Part shown: one piece after another, positions 28,618 to 34,957 of the stretch
How the letters are laid out: the number at the start of each line of letters is the position of its first letter
Numbering within the stretch: position 1 is the stretch's first letter
Assembly (NCBI RefSeq): GCF_002845275.2
Contig: NZ_CP088149.1
Span: 3,158,501-3,222,500 of the forward strand
DNA length: 64,000 nucleotides
Direction: 5' to 3'
Origin: Pseudomonas sp. S06B 330
Lineage (GTDB): Bacteria > Pseudomonadota > Gammaproteobacteria > Pseudomonadales > Pseudomonadaceae
The notes under the pieces: generated by a model
Told to the model about the DNA's origin: nothing
What the model saw: the letters and a program-made list of their open reading frames with translations, nothing else
The model's database searches: none
Translations under genes and position numbers: made by a program

Positions 28618-28723
28618 GTCGATGCCCTTGGCAGGAATGGCGGGCATGCGGGACGAGAACCGCAGGCGTCATTGCCTGGGCGCGTTCGCCACCGGATCAC
28701 CCCGCCCGGTTTATGTCGGAAAC

Positions 28724-28900
28724 TGTTCGAGGCAGGTCTCCTGGCTTGCACTGCTGCGGCCCAAGGCCGCTGGAACGACGCCTTCCCGCAGAACGCAGTG
28801 GCTGTGTCGAACCGTTCAATGCTTACAGTTGCGGGGGCAGCCGCGGCTTGAACCGCGTTCCCGTCTTAGCTTCGGCCAGCGCCGAAGAACCTCGAAGCGG
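28724..28900 (-). promoter_or_regulatory. Cobalamin riboswitch controlling cobW-cobN-chlD
   Basis: Read on the minus strand, the region contains the conserved core GCTGCCCCCGCAACTGTAAG, a CCACTG element, GGGAAGGC and the B12 box AGCCAGGAGACCTGCC (28746-28731). These are in the order and spacing of cobalamin riboswitches. It ends about 105 bases before the cobW start, so it most likely represses the operon when adenosylcobalamin or a related corrinoid is abundant. Confidence 0.93.
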
Positions 28901-28984
28901 CTAGGCTACGCAGTGCCTGGTAAGCGGTCAACTGCTGTCACGATTGACGCCCGCCCTTACCCGTGATTTGCTAGCGCCATTCGT

Positions 28985-29190
28985 TTGGGTGCCCTTTACA
29001 GGGTGAAACTGGGAAACCGGTGCGTCATACATCGCTTATAAAGGTGTATGGCAAGTCCGGTGCTGCCCCCGCAACGGTAAGTGAGAAAAGCGTCAAAACC
29101 ACTGTGCCCGTAGTCTGGCATGGGAAGGTGACGCCTCGGCTGAGCAATTTGTCCGCCCTCACAAGCCCGGAGACCGGCCCAACACTGATC
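28985..29190 (+). promoter_or_regulatory. Cobalamin riboswitch controlling cbtB-cbtA-cobE-cobM
   Basis: The plus strand has GGGAAACCGGTG, the core GGTGCTGCCCCCGCAACGGT, CCACTGTGCC, GGGAAGGTGACGCC and the B12 box AGCCCGGAGACCGGCC (29164-29179), a textbook cobalamin riboswitch. It lies about 105 bases upstream of cbtB and back to back with the riboswitch of the opposite operon. Confidence 0.95.
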
Positions 29191-29294
29191 TGACAAACCC
29201 GCGGTGGGCGGGCGCTGTTGCAACCCCTGGGCGCGTTCCGTGCAGGGGGTTCTTGCGCTTGCCTGTTGCCGAACAACACCAAGAGGAAAGCGCC

Positions 29295-29480
29295 ATGCCT
29301 ATCAGTACCGCCAGTCACACCGCCGTTACCCCTTCAAGTCTCAGCCAGCGCCTGCTGGTTGCTGTCGGTGCCTCGCTGCTGGGCCTGTGCCTGGTGTACT
29401 TTGCCGGTTTCTCGCACATCGAAGCGGTACACAACGCCGCCCACGATACCCGTCACAGCGCCGCTTTCCCCTGCCACTGA
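29295..29480 (+). CDS. cbtB: Cobalt transporter subunit CbtB
   Basis: The 61-residue protein has one membrane helix (LLVAVGASLLGLCLVYFAGF) and a His-rich C-terminus, EAVHNAAHDTRHSAAFPCH, the conserved metal-binding tail of CbtB. With CbtA it forms a predicted cobalt importer of cobalamin-making bacteria. AGAGGAAAG precedes the ATG. It directly follows the plus-strand cobalamin riboswitch and is ten bases ahead of cbtA. Confidence 0.93.
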   Translation: MPISTASHTAVTPSSLSQRLLVAVGASLLGLCLVYFAGFSHIEAVHNAAHDTRHSAAFPCH

Positions 29481-29490
29481 GTACCGTCCG

Positions 29491-30183
29491 ATGATCAAGC
29501 GTATTGCGAGTACCGCAGGGTTTGCCGGACTGCTGGCCGCCCTGCTGCTGACCCTGCTGCAAAGCTTCTGGGTTGCGCCGTTGATTCTTCAGGCGGAAAC
29601 CTATGAAAGTGCCGCGCCTGCGGTCGAAACACCACACGCGCATGCTGCCGGTACCGCCGAGCATCATCACGACAGCGAAGCCTGGGCACCGGAAGATGGC
29701 TGGCAACGAGTACTGTCAACCACCGGCGGTAACCTGGTGGTCGCCGTAGGCTTTGCCCTGATCCTCGCCGCCCTCTATACCCTGCGTGCGCCGAAGACGG
29801 TTATCAGTGGTGCACTGTGGGGCCTGGGTGGCTTCGCCGTGTTCTGCCTGGCGCCGACCTTGGGCCTGCCACCGGAGCTGCCAGGTACTGCCGCTGCCGA
29901 TCTGGCTCAGCGTCAGGCCTGGTGGGTCGGCACTGCCGCCGCCACCGCCGTCGGTCTGGGGTTAATGGTGTTCGCCCAAAACTGGCTGTTAAAAGCACTG
30001 GGCGTCGTGCTGCTGGTCGTGCCGCATGTGATTGGCGCACCGCAGCCGCAAGTACATGAAATGCTCGCGCCAGAAGCCCTGGAAGCGGAGTTCAAGGTCG
30101 CCTCGTTGCTGACCAACGCGGCATTCTGGCTGGCCTTGGGGCTGATCAGTGCCTGGTTGTTCCGTCGCCCGAGCCGGGCCTGA
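29491..30183 (+). CDS. cbtA: Cobalt transporter subunit CbtA
   Basis: The 230-residue membrane protein has about five or six hydrophobic segments and CbtA features. These include a His-rich external loop (TPHAHAAGTAEHHHDSEAW) after helix 1, then WQRVLSTTGGNLVVAVGFAL, and LAPTLGLPPELPG. The predicted role is cobalt uptake together with CbtB for cobalamin synthesis. It lies in the riboswitch-controlled unit cbtB-cbtA-cobE-cobM. Confidence 0.93.
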   Translation: MIKRIASTAGFAGLLAALLLTLLQSFWVAPLILQAETYESAAPAVETPHAHAAGTAEHHHDSEAWAPEDGWQRVLSTTGGNLVVAVGFALILAALYTLRAPKTVISGALWGLGGFAVFCLAPTLGLPPELPGTAAADLAQRQAWWVGTAAATAVGLGLMVFAQNWLLKALGVVLLVVPHVIGAPQPQVHEMLAPEALEAEFKVASLLTNAAFWLALGLISAWLFRRPSRA

Positions 30184-30188
30184 AGCTC

Positions 30189-30590
30189 ATGCCGCTGTTC
30201 GTCGGCCTGGGTTGCCGACGGGGTTGCCCGGTAGAAACGCTGGGCAACCTGCTGGTGCAGACACTCAAGGCCCACAACTTGCCACTTACGGCAGTCGCGG
30301 GCCTTGCCAGCATCGACCTCAAGCACGATGAGCCTGGGCTGCAACAACTGGCCCAGCAGTTGAATGTCCCGTTGCTGTTTTTCAGTGCCGCACACTTAGC
30401 GCCCTTCGAACAGCGCTTGAGCCATCGTTCAGTCGTTGCCTACCAACACAGCGGTTGCTACGGCGTCGCCGAAAGCGCCGCTCTGGCCTTGGCCGAGCAA
30501 CTCGCAGGCCCGGCCCACCTGCGCATTACCCGCACGCTGTGTGCCGACGCCAGCCTGGCGTTGGCCACAGTGGCAGCATTTGGCAGATAA
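30189..30590 (+). CDS. cobE: Cobalamin biosynthesis protein CobE
   Basis: The 133-residue protein begins MPLFVGLGCRRGCPVETLGN, the start of the CobE / CbiG C-terminal domain. It continues with the conserved SIDLKHDEPGLQQLAQQLN and a Ser/Ala-rich stretch near AESAALALAEQL. Its exact role in the ring-contraction part of the aerobic pathway is not settled; it is fused to CbiG in anaerobic organisms. It starts five bases after cbtA and precedes cobM. Confidence 0.88.
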   Translation: MPLFVGLGCRRGCPVETLGNLLVQTLKAHNLPLTAVAGLASIDLKHDEPGLQQLAQQLNVPLLFFSAAHLAPFEQRLSHRSVVAYQHSGCYGVAESAALALAEQLAGPAHLRITRTLCADASLALATVAAFGR

Positions 30591-30617
30591 TCCGCGCTTT
30601 CTTCTCAAGGACTTTGC

Positions 30618-31373
30618 ATGACCGTCTATTTCATCGGTGCCGGCCCCGGCGACCCCGAGCTGATCACCGTCAAGGGCCAGCGCCTGATCCATCGCTGCCC
30701 GGTGATCATCTATGCCGGTTCCCTGGTACCGACTGCGGTGCTTGAAGGCCATCGCGCCGAGACGGTAATCAACAGTGCCGAACTGCATCTGGCGCAGATC
30801 ATCGAAGCGATCAAGCACGCCCACGACCAGGGCCTGGATGTGGCGCGCGTCCATAGCGGTGACCCGAGCCTGTACGGTGCAATCGGTGAGCAGATCCGTT
30901 ACCTGCGCGAGCTGGGCATTCCCTATGAGATCGTCCCCGGCGTAACGGCCGTGGCCGCCAGCGCCGCCCTGCTCGGTTGCGAACTGACCTTACCGGACAT
31001 CGCCCAGACCGTGATCCTCACCCGCTACGGGGACAAGTCGCCGATGCCCGAGGGCGAGCAATTGGCTGAGCTTGCTCGACATCGCACTACCCTGGCGATT
31101 CACCTGGGGGTCAAACACCTGGAGAGAATCGTCACAGAACTGCGCCCGTATTACGGCGGTGATTGCCCGATTGCAGTGGTCCACCGGGCAACATGGCCCG
31201 ATCAGGATTGGGTGCTCGCGACCCTTGATGGTATTGTCGAGCAGGTCCAGGCCAAGGGCTTTCGGCGTACCGCACTGATTCTGGTCGGCCGAGTATTGGC
31301 CAATGACAGCTTTGCCGAGTCGGCGCTGTACCGCGCCAGCCATGCTCACCTCTATCGTCCCAACGAGAACTGA
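30618..31373 (+). CDS. cobM: Precorrin-4 C11-methyltransferase CobM
   Basis: The 251-residue S-adenosylmethionine-dependent methyltransferase carries the class III (SUMT-like) motifs FIGAGPGDPELITVKGQRLI at the N-terminus, HSGDPSLYGAIGEQ in the middle, and EIVPGVTAVAASAALLG. It methylates C11 of precorrin-4 in the aerobic cobalamin route. Length and the YAGSLVP motif fit CobM rather than other corrin methyltransferases. It is the last cobalamin gene of the riboswitch unit; the DUF1272 gene follows after two bases. Confidence 0.94.
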   Translation: MTVYFIGAGPGDPELITVKGQRLIHRCPVIIYAGSLVPTAVLEGHRAETVINSAELHLAQIIEAIKHAHDQGLDVARVHSGDPSLYGAIGEQIRYLRELGIPYEIVPGVTAVAASAALLGCELTLPDIAQTVILTRYGDKSPMPEGEQLAELARHRTTLAIHLGVKHLERIVTELRPYYGGDCPIAVVHRATWPDQDWVLATLDGIVEQVQAKGFRRTALILVGRVLANDSFAESALYRASHAHLYRPNEN

Positions 31374-31375
31374 CC

Positions 31376-31621
31376 ATGCTCGAACTGCGCCCTAATTGTG
31401 AATGCTGTGGTTGTGACCTGCCTGGCGATAGCCAGGACGCGTTGATCTGCTCGTTTGAGTGCACCTTTTGCACCGACTGCAATGAGCGCCAGCTCAAGGG
31501 GCAGTGCCCCAATTGCGGCGGTGAGCTGGTCAAGCGGCCGGCGCGCGCAGCGGCCAAACTGGCCAAGTACCCGGCGTCGACGACACGGATCGTCAAGGAA
31601 CAGGGCTGCTCGACGCCGTAA
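31376..31621 (+). CDS. DUF1272 zinc-ribbon-like protein
   Basis: The 81-residue protein has the DUF1272 cysteine pattern: CECCGCDLP, then CSFECTFCTDC and GQCPNCGGELVKRP. It probably binds zinc or iron. No function is established. It follows cobM by two bases, so it is likely the last gene of that transcript, perhaps by readthrough rather than role. The C-terminal tail after the Cys cluster is basic. Confidence 0.87.
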   Translation: MLELRPNCECCGCDLPGDSQDALICSFECTFCTDCNERQLKGQCPNCGGELVKRPARAAAKLAKYPASTTRIVKEQGCSTP

Positions 31622-31637
31622 TGAGTAGTAGATACCG

Positions 31638-31659
31638 TCTTGCCCGTCACCGGGCAAGA
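31638..31659 (+). terminator. Hairpin after the cob operon
   Basis: TCTTGCCCG and CGGGCAAGA form a perfect 9-bp stem with a TCAC loop, 16 bases beyond the DUF1272 stop. There is no T-run after it, so it may be a weak or rho-assisted 3' end. Confidence 0.45.
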
Positions 31660-31686
31660 GCCAATTTCGGCTCATAAGGTTGGCCC

Positions 31687-31882
31687 GAATTGCGACTGCT
31701 CTGCAGTCGATCGCAGCCTCGTACCTCGGCAGCGGCTACAGCATGTGCAACTGCTTCCTGGCCTGTAGCCGCTGCCGAGAGGCTGCGATCGGGCGTGAAA
31801 CGGCCGCAAAACCAGGCACCGCAATCCGTCAGGTCTAACGAAGTGCACGAATTGCGACTGCTCTGCAGTCGATCGCAGCCTC
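31687..31882. repeat. Duplicated 34-bp extragenic repeat with an inverted partner
   Basis: A 34-base sequence beginning GAATTGCGACTGCTCTGCAG occurs identically at 31687-31720 and 31849-31882. Both copies are followed by GGCAGCGGCTACA. Between them, around 31764-31796, lies the inverse form (TGTAGCCGCTGCCGAGAGGC). The arrangement is that of paired REP-type extragenic palindromes in Pseudomonas. It fills the gap between two convergent units, the cob genes and csgG. Confidence 0.85.
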
Positions 31883-31923
31883 ATGGCAGCGGCTACAAGG
31901 TGCCAATCAAGTCAGTGGTTCCC

Positions 31924-32766
31924 TCATGGGGCTTGATACTGACTCAGGTATTTGTCCAGGGTCGCGCTATCGCCGCTGCCATCCCCTGCCACCTGCCACA
32001 GGCGCCGCTCGATGCCTTGCGCCAGCAGATGTCCCACCGCCGACTCGATGGCCGACAGCACACACAACTGCGCCGGTTCGTTGGTGGTGTAGCCGACCTC
32101 GGCCTCCAGCAGCTTCTTGAACTCGATGAACTTGAACACCCCGGCACTGCGCCCAACCGAGTAAATCGTCTTACTGGTCATGACGTTGGCCAACACCTGA
32201 CCACTGCGTACATCCACCGCCCTCAGGTTGACCGAGACCTGGTCGACGCGGTACTCACGAGAGATGTCGATGCCCAGGTAGCGTGCCCCCTCGCCGCCAC
32301 TGCGCACGTTGGTGTCGTAGGCAATGATGCCGCCTTCGAGCATCAGGTTGGCCGCTTGCAGCGGTGGTAGTTCACCTTGAATGTTCACCGGCGTGTCCGG
32401 CTTTTTCTGCGAAGCGCGAATGATCTTGCGTTCGGTCAACAGGTTCTGCAGGCCCTCACGTTCAAGCACCACGAACCAGCCGCTGGCCTGCAAGGCATCC
32501 ATCAGCATGCTTGCCGCCCCCTGGGTGACGCTGGTGGAGAACGAACTGGCCGGGGTCGGTTTGTATTGCCCGGTCTGGTCGCGAAAGCCATACACCACCG
32601 CCATCAGCCGGCCCTTGGGCCGCGGCATGTTGATCAAGTCATAGTAGGTCGAAGCGCGCGGCGTCAGGGTCGGGCTTTCGCTGTCCTGCTCGGCGGGCAT
32701 CGGTTCGCGCAGGCTGCAACCTTGCAACGCGGCGAGGATCAGCAGTGTGGTCAGAAATCGTTTCAT
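31924..32766 (-). CDS. csgG: Curli secretion channel lipoprotein CsgG
   Basis: The 280-residue protein is a CsgG-family outer-membrane pore lipoprotein, with signal peptide and lipobox LQGC (Cys near residue 16). It has the family motifs VYGFRDQTGQYKPTPASSFS, ALQASGWFVVLEREGLQNLL, LMLEGGIIAYDTN and YLGIDISREYRVDQVSVNLR. In enterobacteria a nonamer of CsgG exports curlin subunits. Here it is the last gene of an operon with csgE, csgF and a type II secretion-like machine, and no curlin gene (csgA/csgB) is in the window. The substrate is therefore unknown. Confidence 0.93.
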   Translation of the reverse strand: MKRFLTTLLILAALQGCSLREPMPAEQDSESPTLTPRASTYYDLINMPRPKGRLMAVVYGFRDQTGQYKPTPASSFSTSVTQGAASMLMDALQASGWFVVLEREGLQNLLTERKIIRASQKKPDTPVNIQGELPPLQAANLMLEGGIIAYDTNVRSGGEGARYLGIDISREYRVDQVSVNLRAVDVRSGQVLANVMTSKTIYSVGRSAGVFKFIEFKKLLEAEVGYTTNEPAQLCVLSAIESAVGHLLAQGIERRLWQVAGDGSGDSATLDKYLSQYQAP

Positions 32767-32793
32767 GATTGTCTCTCCCCATTGCCCGGCCCT

Positions 32794-33213
32794 TCAAGGG
32801 TTCAGGCCGTTCACCAGAACTTCTGAAATTTCACCTGTTGCCCGATCGGTGATCTGGATGGTCAGCGCCCCAGAGTCGTCGAGCACGTTGATGATGAATG
32901 CATCGGTCTGCAGGCTGCCGGTGGTGCCGTTATTGATGTTGTTAAGCAGTTGTGAGAGCAGCCGCGACTCCAGTTGGCTGGTAAAGCGCTCCAGTGCGGA
33001 GGTACTGGCGAACGCCGAGGCGCGGTCCTTGACGTCCGGATCATCATGGTCGTTCTGAGCCTGGGCGTTGTTGAGCAACCACGTGCCGTTCAACGGATTG
33101 CCGCCAAACGCCGGGTTGACCGGGGTGTACACCAGCTCAGTGGCACCCGCCTGGCTGCACAGGGCAGCCAGCAGGACCAGGGAGGCCAGGCGGCAGGTAT
33201 TGTTGTTGTTCAT
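32794..33213 (-). CDS. csgF: Curli assembly factor CsgF
   Basis: The 139-residue secreted protein has a signal peptide (ending SQAGA) and the CsgF signature at the mature N-terminus, ELVYTPVNPAFGGNPLNGTW followed by LLNNAQAQN. That region inserts into the CsgG pore in the E. coli system. The rest (SALERFTSQLESRLLSQLLN) is typical of family members. It overlaps csgE by four bases (ATGA) and is followed by csgG after 27 bases. Confidence 0.92.
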   Translation of the reverse strand: MNNNNTCRLASLVLLAALCSQAGATELVYTPVNPAFGGNPLNGTWLLNNAQAQNDHDDPDVKDRASAFASTSALERFTSQLESRLLSQLLNNINNGTTGSLQTDAFIINVLDDSGALTIQITDRATGEISEVLVNGLNP

Positions 33214-33605
33214 AGCTCATCCCTCTCTAGATCGGTGGTGTCCTGCAGCAGCATCTGCAACTTGCGCTGGATGATCTGCGCCTTGACCAGGTCAGCCGCT
33301 TCATAGGCGGCGTCCTTCAGCTCTGTGGTGTTGGGTGGCAGGAAACGCCGGTAGACCACCCGTTGCTCATACTCGACCGTGACCAGGCTGCCCCAGCGTG
33401 GGTCGGGCCGTTCGCGTACCACCAGGTTGAAATCCAGGCGGCTGGTGGCACGCAACCGCTCGGCGAAGCTGTAATAGAAGTCGTGGCCAATGTGCGAGAT
33501 GGTGTTGTCGACGATAAAGCCCATCATCTCGTCCTCGGCACCGCCGCGGGCCGTGCCGGCCAGCAGCACCAAGGCCAGGGCGCAGGTTGCCAGGCGGCGG
33601 TTCAT
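33210..33605 (-). CDS. csgE: Curli secretion specificity factor CsgE
   Basis: The 131-residue periplasmic protein has a signal peptide and the CsgE pattern GFIVDNTISHIGHDFYYSFA, then LDFNLVVRERPDPRWGSLVT and a C-terminal charged helix. CsgE caps CsgG from the periplasm and selects substrates. It overlaps the upstream pseudopilin gene and the downstream csgF by four bases each, so its translation is tied to the secretion-machine operon. Confidence 0.92.
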   Translation of the reverse strand: MNRRLATCALALVLLAGTARGGAEDEMMGFIVDNTISHIGHDFYYSFAERLRATSRLDFNLVVRERPDPRWGSLVTVEYEQRVVYRRFLPPNTTELKDAAYEAADLVKAQIIQRKLQMLLQDTTDLERDEL

Positions 33606-34126
33606 TGCCCTGCTCCCTGGCCCTTGCGCCCACTTGCGGCGGATTCGGCAAAATCCTTCTCAGCCACGAACTGCCAGTCTGAGTAGTGCTGCAGGCCTTC
33701 AAAGTCCGACCACTGGGCGGCAAACCCGGTCTGTTTCAACGGGGCGAGATCCGAACGGCTGTACACCCCGGTGATGCGCCCGTCGATGGCGCGCAGCAGC
33801 CCCCAGTCATCGCTGCCGGTGATTGGGTCCGGGTACAAACGACGCAAGTGACGCTTGAGGTTGGGATAGCGCGGGTCTTCCAGCAGTGCTTCCAGGGTCT
33901 CTGGGTACTGCGCAAGGCCCGGCGAGTTGCGGTAGTAGCTGCGCAAGGCCTGGGCATACTGACTGCCAACCCAGAGCAGGTCGCGCTCGCGCTCGCGCAG
34001 CGCCTGGGTCGACCACAGGGTCACCGTCGAACCCAGGGCGATACCGGTCACCGCAATCAGCAACAGCACCCCCAGGTACGTGAAGCCCGCTTCGGCGGCG
34101 CTACCACTCGGCATATAAGCTGCCAT
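33602..34126 (-). CDS. Atypical type II pseudopilin without Glu5
   Basis: The 174-residue protein has a prepilin-like leader (MAAYMPSGSAAEAG) and the helix FTYLGVLLLIAVTGIALGS. The peptidase site Gly-Phe is present, but position +5, usually Glu, is Gly. In T2SS the pseudopilin lacking Glu5 is GspK, the tip subunit, although this protein is much shorter and reads more like a GspG/MshB-type minor pilin (SYYRNSPGLAQYPETLEALL). The ATG at 34126 is preceded by GGGAGGG. It is the third of three consecutive pseudopilin genes and overlaps the next upstream gene by 26 bases and csgE by four. Confidence 0.78.
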   Translation of the reverse strand: MAAYMPSGSAAEAGFTYLGVLLLIAVTGIALGSTVTLWSTQALRERERDLLWVGSQYAQALRSYYRNSPGLAQYPETLEALLEDPRYPNLKRHLRRLYPDPITGSDDWGLLRAIDGRITGVYSRSDLAPLKQTGFAAQWSDFEGLQHYSDWQFVAEKDFAESAASGRKGQGAGQ

Positions 34127-34475
34127 CACGCGCCCTCCCAGTTGAACCGCTCTTGATATCGGCCACGGAACCGCCCACGCCCTCTGGCGGAGCGACCACC
34201 TGCCACTGGTCACGGCGCTCGGTGATCGGGTCCAGCGGCGCGTTGCGCAGGTACCGTTGCTCGACCAGTTGCTCCAGCGACTCGGGGTAACGCCCAGTGT
34301 CGCCGTAGTAGTGGTCCAGTGCTTCGCGCATCACCGCCAGGCTCTGACGCAAGGTGGCTTCACGCGAGGTTTCCAGGCTTTGGAAATAGCGCGGCATGGC
34401 AATGGTCATCAGCGTGGCGATGATCGCCATCACCACCAGCAACTCGATCAAGGTGAAGCCTTGGCTGCGTTTCAT
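34101..34475 (-). CDS. Type II secretion pseudopilin (GspG-like)
   Basis: The 124-residue protein has a short basic leader and the canonical class III signal GFTLIELLVVMAIIATLMTI with Glu5. The C-terminal region resembles GspG (DHYYGDTGRYPESLEQLVEQ, then APLDPITERRDQWQVV). Prepilin peptidase would cut after the Gly; no such peptidase gene is in the window. The ATG at 34475 is favoured over a GTG at 34487. It overlaps its neighbours on both sides, consistent with one translationally coupled operon. Confidence 0.88.
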   Translation of the reverse strand: MKRSQGFTLIELLVVMAIIATLMTIAMPRYFQSLETSREATLRQSLAVMREALDHYYGDTGRYPESLEQLVEQRYLRNAPLDPITERRDQWQVVAPPEGVGGSVADIKSGSTGRARDGSLYAEW

Positions 34476-34480
34476 GCTGG

Positions 34481-34954
34481 TCACCACTGCCCGTAGGCGA
34501 TGCCGTTGAGGCCCTTGCCCGTTGCCTTGGAGTAGACGTCGAAAACGTCTTCACCTTCGCGCGGGCTTTGTGCCGAGCTGTCATAGGCACGCAGGCCCCA
34601 GCCACCTTCGTCGTCGGCCTTGGCGCTGAGCAACGGGTCGTGGGGAATGCGCCGCAGAAAGTAAAACTTGGCACCTTTGGCACTGCGCACATCGCGCACC
34701 CCCTCCACCAGCACCTGCAAGCTGGGTGGATAGCCGCTGGCATTAAGCGATTTCTCGATGTAACCCGCATCGAAGGCGCGTTTGTAGGCGTCAATGGCGT
34801 CGCGAATCTGATACAGCGCGGTTTTCAGCTCCTGCTCTTTGCCCCGGCGCACCAGGGTTTCGGTCAGCGGTGCGGCAATCGAGGCCAGCAACCCGAGCAG
34901 CGCCAGGGTCAACATCACTTCGATCAAGCTGAATCCTGCCATCGAGCGGTTCAT
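34481..34954 (-). CDS. Type II secretion pseudopilin (GspG/MshA-like)
   Basis: The 157-residue protein has the prepilin signal GFSLIEVMLTLALLGLLASI with Glu5 and a C-terminal domain with GYPPSLQVLVEGV, KFYFLRRIPHDPLL and WGLRAYDSSAQSP, a pattern seen in secreted GspG-like pseudopilins next to GspD-type secretins. It is likely a structural or minor subunit of the periplasmic pseudopilus. It follows the secretin gene by three bases. Confidence 0.87.
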   Translation of the reverse strand: MNRSMAGFSLIEVMLTLALLGLLASIAAPLTETLVRRGKEQELKTALYQIRDAIDAYKRAFDAGYIEKSLNASGYPPSLQVLVEGVRDVRSAKGAKFYFLRRIPHDPLLSAKADDEGGWGLRAYDSSAQSPREGEDVFDVYSKATGKGLNGIAYGQW

Positions 34955-34957
34955 GGC

